In this document: positions 7,566 through 15,376 of the stretch, piece by piece
Layout: the number at the start of each line of letters is the position of its first letter
Numbering within the stretch: position 1 is the first letter of the stretch
Assembly (NCBI GenBank): GCA_012735575.1
Contig: JAAYGY010000063.1
Location: forward strand, 1 to 42,300
Length of the DNA: 42,300 bases
From: Clostridiales bacterium
GTDB lineage: Bacteria > Bacillota > Clostridia > Caldicoprobacterales > UBA3941
Direction of reading: 5' to 3'
The notes under the pieces: model-generated
What the model saw: only the letters and a program-made list of their open reading frames with translations
Database searches by the model: none
What the model was told of the DNA's origin: nothing
Position numbers and translations under genes: made by a program

Positions 7566-8957
7566 TTGACTAAAGAAATAACTATGGATAAAATCGTAGC
7601 CCTGTGTAAAGGTCGTGGTTATATTTTCCCAGGTTCTGAAATATATGGTGGTCTTGCTAATACTTGGGATTATGGACCTCTTTGTGTAGAATTTAAAAAC
7701 AATGTAAAAAAAGCATGGTGGAAGAAGTTTATTCAGGAACATCCCTACAACGTAGGTATGGATTCAGCTATACTGATGAACCCACAAACCTGGGTTGCTT
7801 CCGGACACGTGGCAGGTTTTGCAGATCCTTTGATGGACTGCAAGGAATGTAAATCCCGTTTTAGAGCCGATAACCTCATAGAAGACTATATGAAGGCACA
7901 AGGCGATGATAATCCTCAAGTAGATGGATGGGAGAATGAAAAATTAGAAAACTATATCCGCGATAACCAAATTCCCTGCCCAAAATGCGGTAAACATAAT
8001 TTTACTGACGTAAGAAAATTTAATCTTATGTTCAAAACTTACCAGGGCGTTACCGAGGATTCCCAGTCTGAAATTTATTTAAGACCAGAAACTGCTCAGG
8101 GTATTTTTATAAACTTTAAGAATGTCCAACGCTCCTCCCGAAAAAAGATACCTTTTGGCATTGGTCAGATTGGAAAATCCTTTAGAAACGAGATTACTCC
8201 CGGTAACTTTACTTTTAGGACCAGGGAGTTTGAACAAGCAGAGTTGGAGTTTTTCTGTAAGCCTGGCGAGGATATGGAATGGTTTAATTATTGGAAGGAT
8301 TTTTGCAAAAAATGGCTGATAAGCCTAGGGATGAAAGAAGAGAATATACGTACAAGAGACCACAGTCCCGAGGAACTATCCCATTACAGCAAAGCCACTA
8401 CAGACTTTGAATATCTGTTTCCCTTTGGCTGGGGAGAACTATGGGGAGTAGCTAACAGAACAGATTTTGACTTAAAACAGCATAGTGAACACTCTGGAGA
8501 AAACTTCTCCTATATTGATCCTGTTACAAATGAACGCTATATTCCCTATTGTGTAGAGCCTTCAGTAGGTATAGACAGGGTAGCACTGGCTTTCCTATGT
8601 GATGCGTATCATGAAGAGGATCTGGAAAATGGCGATACAAGAGTTGTATTGAAGCTGCATCCCTATCTTGCCCCCTATAAAGCAGCGGTACTCCCCCTAT
8701 CTAAAAAGCTTAGCGAGAAAGCTGAAGAAGTTTACCTTAAATTATGTAAGAAGTTCCCTGTGGACTATGATGAATCTGGTAGTATCGGTAGAAGGTACCG
8801 TCGTCAGGATGAAATTGGTACACCTTACTGTATTACTGTTGATTTTGATACTCTTGAAGATAACAGTGTTACCATAAGAGATAGAGATACTATGGAACAG
8901 ATTAGACTGAATATAGATGAATTGGAAAGCTACCTGGAAGAAAAAATCGTCTTTTAA
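7566..8957 (+). CDS. glyS: Glycyl-tRNA synthetase, dimeric (alpha2) type
   Basis: Charges tRNA-Gly with glycine. The 463-residue class II enzyme is of the single-chain dimeric type rather than the alpha2beta2 type. Motif 2 is [13 protein letters not shown] (207 on), motif 3 is GIDRVALAF (335 on), and the C-terminal anticodon-binding domain spans about 365-460. Two Cys pairs (C92/C95 and C138/C141) suggest a zinc site in the insertion. The start is TTG at 7566, 8 bases after AAGGAGG; an in-frame ATG six codons later lacks its own ribosome site. Expression is under the T-box just upstream. Confidence 0.96.
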   Translation: MTKEITMDKIVALCKGRGYIFPGSEIYGGLANTWDYGPLCVEFKNNVKKAWWKKFIQEHPYNVGMDSAILMNPQTWVASGHVAGFADPLMDCKECKSRFRADNLIEDYMKAQGDDNPQVDGWENEKLENYIRDNQIPCPKCGKHNFTDVRKFNLMFKTYQGVTEDSQSEIYLRPETAQGIFINFKNVQRSSRKKIPFGIGQIGKSFRNEITPGNFTFRTREFEQAELEFFCKPGEDMEWFNYWKDFCKKWLISLGMKEENIRTRDHSPEELSHYSKATTDFEYLFPFGWGELWGVANRTDFDLKQHSEHSGENFSYIDPVTNERYIPYCVEPSVGIDRVALAFLCDAYHEEDLENGDTRVVLKLHPYLAPYKAAVLPLSKKLSEKAEEVYLKLCKKFPVDYDESGSIGRRYRRQDEIGTPYCITVDFDTLEDNSVTIRDRDTMEQIRLNIDELESYLEEKIVF

Positions 8958-8976
8958 TTATACTTCTTAGCACAAC

Positions 8977-9015
8977 AAAGGCCGGCAAGCATATTAAATC
9001 AAGCTTCCGGCCTTT
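8977..9015. terminator. Bidirectional terminator between glyS and loaP-like gene
   Basis: AAAGGCCGG (8977-8985) pairs with CCGGCCTTT (9007-9015), a 9-bp GC-rich stem. On the plus strand it ends glyS with CCTTTTCTC. The stop codon of the convergent gene lies in the loop (9001-8999), so its last codons form one arm. Confidence 0.8.
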
Positions 9016-9529
9016 TCTCATTTTTACTGGGAACAACCATATTTGCTCCTAAATCAACCCGCTTGTATTCTCCTAAAAACTCTATACATACTTTAACTCT
9101 TTTTTTCCTGTGGTCAAATTTTTCAATTATACCTTCCATACCTTTTAGGGGACCACTTAATACTTTTATCTGATTACCCTCTTTATAGACTTCAGACAGT
9201 TCTATAATCTCCCCGTAGCGAGTCAGGCTAAGTATCATACTCATCTCCTCATCCCTTATGGGTATAGGCTCACATTCATCCTTTAAAACTCTATATACTG
9301 CAGGTACCGCCTTTAGTTTGTAATAAAGCTCATCACTCATACTAGTATAGGTTAGAACGTATCCTGGTATTAAAGTCTTTATAGTTTCATAGGTTTTTCC
9401 CTGCTTACGTTCTATTAACTTTCGTTTGGGCACTAAAGTACGTATCTCCTCATCGGGAAATAAAAGCTCTATAAACTTTTGTACTTCCTCCTCACGCCCG
9501 GTCTCTACAAATATTGCATACCATTCCAT
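8999..9529 (-). CDS. loaP: LoaP-type NusG paralogue, transcription antitermination factor
   Basis: A 176-residue protein with an NGN domain (1-105, starting MEWYAIFVETGREEEV) and a KOW domain (about 115-165, with VLSGPLKGMEGII). NusG-family proteins bind the clamp helices of RNA polymerase. The LoaP branch in Firmicutes promotes read-through of terminators in particular long operons, mostly polysaccharide or natural-product clusters, via an RNA hairpin in the leader. The WYAIFVETG start and short length fit LoaP better than core NusG, which is normally beside secE/rplK. The ATG has GGAGGG 7 bases upstream. It has its own promoter, and its target operon is not obvious from position. Confidence 0.75.
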   Translation of the reverse strand: MEWYAIFVETGREEEVQKFIELLFPDEEIRTLVPKRKLIERKQGKTYETIKTLIPGYVLTYTSMSDELYYKLKAVPAVYRVLKDECEPIPIRDEEMSMILSLTRYGEIIELSEVYKEGNQIKVLSGPLKGMEGIIEKFDHRKKRVKVCIEFLGEYKRVDLGANMVVPSKNEKRPEA

Positions 9530-9833
9530 TATTCAACCCTCCAGCAGCATAGTATGCTTACTAGTCAGAACATGTCCTGAAAGAATGCTCAAGGGATTAT
9601 TATACTATATTACTTATCCAAAAACAAAAGAATTTAAAATTGGAAATCCAGATTTTACCCTTATTCTTTCCATTGTTTTCTATGTATTTACGCTAAATTC
9701 TCATCTTCTTCAAAAAAGAAAGCACTGAATCATCAAAACAAAAAAGCCGTATATACTTTTTTCAGGGAAAAACTATATATAAAGCTATTCCCGGGTAAAG
9801 CATACACAGCTAAGTCACAAGTTTAGTGCTATT
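9530..9833. other. Intergenic region upstream of loaP-like gene
   Basis: Contains the loaP-like promoter and leader, including a GCATAGTATGC palindrome at 9548-9558 next to the ribosome site. The rest (9630-9833) is AT-rich with no supported gene; a weak inverted repeat around 9748-9785 is the only other structure seen. Confidence 0.4.
9599..9627 (-). promoter_or_regulatory. Promoter of the loaP-like gene
   Basis: TTGTTT (9627-9622), 17-base spacer and a perfect TATAAT (9604-9599). The start would be near 9592, giving a leader of about 60 bases. Confidence 0.5.
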
Positions 9834-10400
9834 TCAGGCTTTATACAAAATATCATCATAGGACATGGAATAAAGCCTGTAGGAACTTAGGCTCCCTTCA
9901 TAAATCAAAGTCAGTTTTTCACAGTTTCTAAAGTCCCTGGGGCAAACCAGGGCTGGATCTTTCATGAAAACATCTATTCCGCTGTTTCTCAGCAGTGTTG
10001 CAACAAATTGAGAGCAAAAATATCTGTTATTTCTTTGTATAGGTATATGAAACATAACACCTATTAAACCTAAAAAATTATATCTGTATTTTGTACTATT
10101 TTTTACAAAATTGTTTAACTCAGCTCGTAAACTGTGATATTGCTGCTGAGTTACAGTTAAGGAATATACTGCACACTGAGTTTTGGGAAATCTGCCAAAG
10201 GTTCCATATACAATATCCTCCCTGACAAATCCCCCCAAAATTGGGTTTGAAGGTTTTAGCCTTCCAAAGCTATATAATTCATTTAGATCTGGATCTAAAG
10301 CAATAGATACATGAGAATAAGGCTCCCTGGTATACATCCTTATAAGTTTGGATGGCAAGGAGCCGCTATGACTTAATAATATATATATTGTATAATTCAT
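9834..10400 (-). CDS. Permuted papain-like (YiiX/NlpC-P60-related) cysteine hydrolase
   Basis: A 188-residue protein with the layout of a circularly permuted NlpC/P60 fold: the His comes first (H30 in REPYSHVSIALD) and the Cys later (C129 in RYFCSQFVATLL). Related proteins are amidases or peptidases acting on cell-wall peptides or lipids. No signal peptide or membrane segment is seen, so it probably acts inside the cell. The start ATG is preceded by AAGGAA at unusually short spacing. Its neighbours (loaP-like gene and an isomerase) give no functional hint, and it seems to be transcribed alone. Confidence 0.65.
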   Translation of the reverse strand: MNYTIYILLSHSGSLPSKLIRMYTREPYSHVSIALDPDLNELYSFGRLKPSNPILGGFVREDIVYGTFGRFPKTQCAVYSLTVTQQQYHSLRAELNNFVKNSTKYRYNFLGLIGVMFHIPIQRNNRYFCSQFVATLLRNSGIDVFMKDPALVCPRDFRNCEKLTLIYEGSLSSYRLYSMSYDDILYKA

Positions 10401-10502
10401 TTCCTTATTGATCCTTTCTAATAAGTCGGCTTACTAAGTATGGCAATGATATTATACAATATATTATATATCTAATAAATACATAAAACTATTAAATTTT
10501 CT

Positions 10503-11396
10503 TTACACCTCGTCCCATATTCGTCTGGCATTAGCCATGCCCACTTTTGAGCCCATCTTACAATCTTCCATACCCTCAAATTCAACGGAAATATATCCGT
10601 CATATCCGGATTTCTTAATAAGCTTTAGGATCTGCCACATATCCAAGTCTCCCTGACCTATTATAGATCCTCTTAGGTAATTGCCATTTACAGTGGTAAA
10701 CCATTGACCAGCGCAATCAAACTCTGTGGTATCGCCTGGATCACGATGGGAGGGACGATAATAGAAATCTTTTAAATGGACCATATTAGTATAGGGCAGG
10801 CATTTCTTAACACCTATAACAGCGTCTTCATCCACGCATAAAAAGTTCCCTACGTCCAATGTCATTTTATAGTTGGAACGATTTACCTCATGGATTAATT
10901 GTATTACCCTATCGCTTCCATTTACATAAAAACCATGGTTTTCTACCGTTGTAGTTATGCCATATTCTGCAGCATAATCTGCAATTCTTTGGCAGCCTTC
11001 AACCATTTTAGGCAAGTCTTTTACATAATGTATAATAGTATTCTGGTTTGCTGGACGTCTAAAAGCAGATACATCATGACGCATCATTTTCACACCTAAC
11101 TTATGGGCAATATCCACTTCATTCATCAGCCTTTTTATTTCATTTTCATAAGCTTCATCGTCTTCCTGAATTAAATTAGCTAGTATAGCATAATTGGAGA
11201 TCTCGATTCCTACGTCTTCAGCCTTTTTTCTAATGTCTTCAATCAGCTTGTCATTATCCACTAGCTTATATCCAAAAGGTACAATCTCTACGTGTTCACC
11301 ACCATTATCTGCTATCCATTGGATAACATCCAACACGCTCATTTCACCAGAATTAATTGCTGGCAGCATACTATAAGTACTTAGACCAACTTTCAT
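10503..11396 (-). CDS. Sugar phosphate isomerase/epimerase (TIM barrel), copy 2
   Basis: A 297-residue paralogue of the protein at 6298-7170. The likely metal ligands are E152 (TVENHGF), D181 (LDVGNF), H207 (MVHLKDF) and E272 or E274 (VEFEG). It has a longer loop near 213-232 (PSHRDPGDTTEFDC). Its position as the last gene of the ABC importer operon (lplB-like, ytcP-like, lipoprotein, isomerase) suggests it processes a sugar released from the imported oligosaccharide. The ATG has GGGAGG 8 bases upstream. A strong hairpin separates it from the lipoprotein gene and may lower its expression. Confidence 0.85.
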   Translation of the reverse strand: MKVGLSTYSMLPAINSGEMSVLDVIQWIADNGGEHVEIVPFGYKLVDNDKLIEDIRKKAEDVGIEISNYAILANLIQEDDEAYENEIKRLMNEVDIAHKLGVKMMRHDVSAFRRPANQNTIIHYVKDLPKMVEGCQRIADYAAEYGITTTVENHGFYVNGSDRVIQLIHEVNRSNYKMTLDVGNFLCVDEDAVIGVKKCLPYTNMVHLKDFYYRPSHRDPGDTTEFDCAGQWFTTVNGNYLRGSIIGQGDLDMWQILKLIKKSGYDGYISVEFEGMEDCKMGSKVGMANARRIWDEV

Positions 11397-11432
11397 AAAG
11401 CTTATCCTCCCAACTTACTACTTTGTATTCAT

Positions 11433-11469
11433 ATTAGAGGCTAGGGTTTTAATGCCCCTAGCCTCTAAT
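11433..11469 (-). other. Perfect 14-bp hairpin between lipoprotein and isomerase genes
   Basis: ATTAGAGGCTAGGG (11433-11446) pairs without mismatch with 11456-11469 around a 9-base loop. On the minus strand no T run follows, so it is not a typical intrinsic terminator. In binding-protein operons such hairpins often protect the upstream mRNA or partly stop read-through (family knowledge); that role here is inferred. Confidence 0.7.
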
Positions 11470-11484
11470 ACATTATATCATAAA

Positions 11485-13209
11485 TTATTTTTGTTTAAAG
11501 TTTGTATCGTATGCTTCCTGAATTATTTCTACATATCTGTCTATACCCATGTCTTCCAGTGTGCTAACGTAGTTATCCCAATCGTTTTCTAAGTCAGCAT
11601 CTCCTGTGATAAATCGAGCAACCATCTGTTCTACATAATCCTGTATAGTCTTTTCTAGATCTGCTAGCTCATTGGACTGCTCCTCAGTAAATACAAGAGG
11701 AGGCAGTACCTCTGTGTAATCTGGTCTAAAGGGTTCGTATTGCTTAGTAGCTTCATATAGTATGATTTCTAATGGCTCGTCTGGATTGGCCATTTCTCCC
11801 AGACGGAATGTATCTGTTCTAGCTTGAGGACCACTCTGTACCCAGCAGTAGTTCTGAACAGTCTCAGACCATGGTACTAATAGTTTATATAAAGCCTGTT
11901 CACCGTTAAGTCCGATTTCGCCTTCTTCAGCCCATCTCCATTCTTGATCTGGACGACCGAATAGAGATCTCATCATGGTCTCAAGCTCATAGAAACCATC
12001 TAGCCACTTAAAGGCCAATTCAGGATTTTCACATTTGTCAGTGATTACACTGTCAAATCCTGTCATATATGGATTGTAATAGCATGTGGGGCTTGTTCCT
12101 TCTGGTCCTTGGAGAGGTGGAACTATAACATAATCAAGCCATCTTCCGCTTTCACCATAGAACTGTGTGAAAACGCCTGTATGTCCTCCAACACCTGAAC
12201 CAAGAATAACTGCATCTGGGTTTTCACCCATTTGTCTATATTGGTCTCCATCCTGAGTGAAGGCCTCTGAGCTAATCAGACCTTCAGCATATAGATCTCT
12301 CAAATATGCCAGTCCTTCTTTATACTCAGGTTTGTTTACACTGATATCAATAACACCATCCTTAATAAACATATTTCTGTCATGATCAGCGTAAATAAAG
12401 GAACATATAAAGAATGGGTGTAGTCTGGATAACCATCCATCAGTAGCTGCTGCTAGAGGAATTTCGTCAGCTTGACCATTACCATTTGGATCCTGAGTCT
12501 TAAAGGCTATAAGTATTTCTTTATATTCATCTAATGTTTTGGGAACATCATACCCTAGTTTATCAAGCCAAGGCTTATAGATCCATAGTTTTTGTGCCAT
12601 ACTACAATGGTAGCACTGGTTTATGTCTGGCATAGTATATATATTTCCATCTGGGAAAGTAATTAGATCTTTTACATAGGCCATACTTTCATCCTCGAAT
12701 ACCTTCTTGATCTCAAAACCGTGCTCTTCGATCATGTCATTCAGAGGAATGAAAGCACCCTGTGCTCCATAGGACATAATCTGGGACGCAGATAGTCCAG
12801 CGCTCATTATAATATCAGGATAGTCGCCACTGGCAAGTATAAGATTTAACTTCTCATCACCGTCTTTTGTTGGTAATACTTCAAATTCTGCATGTACATT
12901 GGTTTTCTCTTCATACCATAGAGTAAAGTCATTAGTATTAAAATCTTCTACTGCAGGATTTCCGCCTATCAAAACTTTCAAGTTAGCCTTATCTTTTACA
13001 AGCGGATACTCACCGGGTGCAGATAACTCTCCTCCTCCACCACCGGTGTCAGCTGTCGTGTCTTCATTGTTGTTTGTAGTATCTTCGGTTTTCTGTCCGG
13101 TGTCTGCTTTGTTGTTTTCAGAAGAGGTTGGAGCCTTGCCGCCGCAGCCAGCGAGAAAAAGTACTGCTACAAGGCATAATGAAATAAATACCAGTATGCT
13201 TCTTTTCAT
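11485..13209 (-). CDS. Extracellular solute-binding lipoprotein of an Lpl/Ytc-type sugar ABC importer
   Basis: Lipid-anchored substrate-binding protein of a carbohydrate ABC transporter. Residues 1-22 are a lipoprotein signal peptide with lipobox LAGC (C22 would be lipidated), followed by a Thr/Asp/Gly-rich linker to about 65 and a large family-1 binding domain to 574. This large size is typical of binding proteins paired with LplB/YtcP permeases, which import oligosaccharides such as pectin or xylan fragments in Firmicutes. The glycan is unknown; the neighbouring fucosidases make a fucosylated or rhamnosylated oligosaccharide plausible. The ATG lies 8 bases after AGGAGG. It is third in its operon, after both permeases. 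Confidence 0.92.
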   Translation of the reverse strand: MKRSILVFISLCLVAVLFLAGCGGKAPTSSENNKADTGQKTEDTTNNNEDTTADTGGGGGELSAPGEYPLVKDKANLKVLIGGNPAVEDFNTNDFTLWYEEKTNVHAEFEVLPTKDGDEKLNLILASGDYPDIIMSAGLSASQIMSYGAQGAFIPLNDMIEEHGFEIKKVFEDESMAYVKDLITFPDGNIYTMPDINQCYHCSMAQKLWIYKPWLDKLGYDVPKTLDEYKEILIAFKTQDPNGNGQADEIPLAAATDGWLSRLHPFFICSFIYADHDRNMFIKDGVIDISVNKPEYKEGLAYLRDLYAEGLISSEAFTQDGDQYRQMGENPDAVILGSGVGGHTGVFTQFYGESGRWLDYVIVPPLQGPEGTSPTCYYNPYMTGFDSVITDKCENPELAFKWLDGFYELETMMRSLFGRPDQEWRWAEEGEIGLNGEQALYKLLVPWSETVQNYCWVQSGPQARTDTFRLGEMANPDEPLEIILYEATKQYEPFRPDYTEVLPPLVFTEEQSNELADLEKTIQDYVEQMVARFITGDADLENDWDNYVSTLEDMGIDRYVEIIQEAYDTNFKQK

Positions 13210-13260
13210 TTCTCTCTCCTCCTGATTTTTTTATTTATTTCCATCCCAAAGGATGAAATT

Positions 13261-14199
13261 CTAACCCTTAATAGATCCGATCATGACACCCTTGACAAAA
13301 TGCTGTTGGACGAATGGATAAATAGCAAGTACCGGTACACTAGCTACAACTATCAAAGAGTATTTTAACCGTACTTTCAAAGCCTCTCTTGCCATAGCAT
13401 CCCTTACATCGTACATGGACAGTTGTGCGGCATCTATTTCGTTTTGAATCAATATGTCCCGCAGGATTATTTGCAGAGGATATAATTTATGATTCCTTAG
13501 AAATATCAACGCATCAAAGTAAGAGTTCCAGTGACCTACTGCATAGAATAAAGTGTTTACGGCAATAATCGAAGCAGACAAGGGTATTACTACACTCCAT
13601 ACAAAACGGAAATCTGAGCATCCATCTAACTGTGAGGCTTCCAGTAGCTCATCAGGTATAGTGACCTGGAAGAAGGTACGGGTCAATATTACGTTCCATA
13701 CTGCCATAGCATTAGGAATAATCATAGCCCAACGAGTGTCCAACATTCCAAGATCCCTAACTAATAGATAATAAGGAATTAAACCACCGCTAAACATCAT
13801 AGTAAACACAAAGACAAACATCCATATGTTCCTACCTACGAAGTCTTTTCTCGATAGAGGATATGCTGCAAGAATGGTCAATGTCACATTTATAAAAGTA
13901 CCCGTAACCATATATAAAAATGAATTGAAAAAGCCTGATCCTATACCTTTGTGGTTAAAAACAGCTTCATATCCCTCTAAATCCCATCCAACGGGCCATA
14001 ACCACACTTCTCCTGATACCACAGCCTTTGATGAACTAAAGGAAGAGCTCACCACATAGATAAGAGGATATAAAACTATCATCAAAATCAAGGTTAATAG
14101 TAAAGTGTTTACAATATCAAATATCCGGTCAGCAAATGGTTCTTTTATTTTTTTTCTTCCTACTGCTTTCTTTGCAGCACCACTTTTCATTTCTACCAT
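13261..14199 (-). CDS. Carbohydrate ABC transporter permease (YtcP/MalG-type)
   Basis: Inner-membrane permease with about six transmembrane segments; the first spans about 34-54. The EAA loop, EASQLDGCSDFRFVWSVVIP (182 on), contacts the ATPase, and the C-terminus HFVKGVMIGSIKG is typical of YtcP. Its start overlaps the end of the upstream permease gene by 7 bases, indicating translational coupling. No ATPase gene is present in this operon, so a shared MsmK-like ATPase elsewhere is expected. Confidence 0.93.
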   Translation of the reverse strand: MVEMKSGAAKKAVGRKKIKEPFADRIFDIVNTLLLTLILMIVLYPLIYVVSSSFSSSKAVVSGEVWLWPVGWDLEGYEAVFNHKGIGSGFFNSFLYMVTGTFINVTLTILAAYPLSRKDFVGRNIWMFVFVFTMMFSGGLIPYYLLVRDLGMLDTRWAMIIPNAMAVWNVILTRTFFQVTIPDELLEASQLDGCSDFRFVWSVVIPLSASIIAVNTLFYAVGHWNSYFDALIFLRNHKLYPLQIILRDILIQNEIDAAQLSMYDVRDAMAREALKVRLKYSLIVVASVPVLAIYPFVQQHFVKGVMIGSIKG

Positions 14200-15131
14200 A
14201 AGGTACTACCCCCTAGTCTCTCAGCTATCTTGTTCACTACTGCTATTAAGAATAGGTTGACTACGGATTTGAACAGACCTACTGCTGTCGGGTATGAATA
14301 GTTAACCGTTTGAGAAGCCAGTCCTACCTGGTATACAAATGTATCTATTACCTCTGATGTACGCATGTTCATAGGATTTTGCATAAGTAGTATCTTTTCA
14401 AAGCCAGTATTTAATATTTGCCCGGTATTTAGTATTAGTAGTATAACAGCTGTTGGCATAATGCCTGGTAGATCTATGTGTCGGATCCTTTGAAGCTTAT
14501 TGGCACCGTCTACAATAGCAGCTTCGTGCAACGTTGGGTCTATGCCGGCCAAAGCAGCTAAATAAATAATAGCGCCATACCCTGTTCCTTGCCAGATTCC
14601 AGACCAAACATAAATAGATTTGAAGTATTCAGGGACAGCCATAAAATTAATTGCCTCTAATCCTAGCAACTCTCTCATTATATTAATTATTCCTACTCTG
14701 GGTGATAGAAACTGTAAAATCATACTTACCATTACAACAGTAGATATAAAGTATGGTGCATAGGTTACCATCTGAACAGTTTTCTTGAACTTTGTACTTC
14801 GAGCATAGTTTAATAGGATAGCTAGTATAATAGGAAAAGGGAAACCAGCTACTAAATTATAAATGCTTATTCCTAAGGTATTCTTCATAAGATTCCAGAA
14901 TTCATGAGACTTAAAGAAACGTTCAAAATGTTTGAAACCTGCCCATGGGCTTCCACCAATACCTAATGTAAACTTATAATCCTTGAAAGCTATCTGTGCT
15001 CCATACATAGGAATGTACTTAAATATGATCACATATGCTAGTGGAAGTATAAATAGTACATAGAGTTGCCAGCATTTTTTTAGGTCTAAGAGTAGTCTTG
15101 GTAGTCCCTTTTTCTTACTGGTATTTACCAT
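14193..15131 (-). CDS. Carbohydrate ABC transporter permease (LplB-type)
   Basis: A 312-residue permease and the first gene of the importer operon. Typical LplB features are YVIIFKYIPMYGAQIAFKDY near the N-terminus and the EAA loop EAAIVDGANKLQRIRHIDLP (about 207-226). About six transmembrane segments can be read. It pairs with the overlapping YtcP-like permease. The ATG at 15131 follows GGTGGGATGGGGG. A good promoter lies 48 bases upstream. Confidence 0.93.
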   Translation of the reverse strand: MVNTSKKKGLPRLLLDLKKCWQLYVLFILPLAYVIIFKYIPMYGAQIAFKDYKFTLGIGGSPWAGFKHFERFFKSHEFWNLMKNTLGISIYNLVAGFPFPIILAILLNYARSTKFKKTVQMVTYAPYFISTVVMVSMILQFLSPRVGIINIMRELLGLEAINFMAVPEYFKSIYVWSGIWQGTGYGAIIYLAALAGIDPTLHEAAIVDGANKLQRIRHIDLPGIMPTAVILLILNTGQILNTGFEKILLMQNPMNMRTSEVIDTFVYQVGLASQTVNYSYPTAVGLFKSVVNLFLIAVVNKIAERLGGSTLW

Positions 15132-15178
15132 ACCCCCATCCCACCTTTTTTCATAATAAGTCTAGAACTGTTAGTTTA

Positions 15179-15207
15179 ATTTTAGCACCGTGATAAAATC
15201 ATGTAAA
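15179..15207 (-). promoter_or_regulatory. Promoter of the ABC importer operon
   Basis: TTTACA (15207-15202), 17-base spacer, TAAAAT (15184-15179), each 5 of 6 to consensus. Just upstream, at about 15251-15282, an AT-rich inverted repeat (ATATTGTTTAA with TTAACAATAT) and a further ATTGTTAA near 15321 could be regulator sites for the AraC-family proteins encoded next door (inference). Confidence 0.65.
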
Positions 15208-15376
15208 TATTCTTTATTTTTGTGCTATTCATTTTTTATCATCTCCCATATTGTTTAATTATTTTTTTATTTAACAATATTTTTTTCACACTACATTTTT
15301 TACGATCAGCAAATTAAGTAATTGTTAAATCCTACTATATCCCTTTAAGGAAACACTTGATGCAATATAAGTAGCT

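Noticed and set aside
8999-9529. Core housekeeping nusG
   Set aside because: It lacks the secE/rplK neighbourhood and its N-terminus resembles the LoaP group.
11433-11469. Intrinsic terminator at the end of the lipoprotein gene
   Set aside because: The stem is perfect, but no T run follows on the minus strand, so it is kept as a hairpin of open function.
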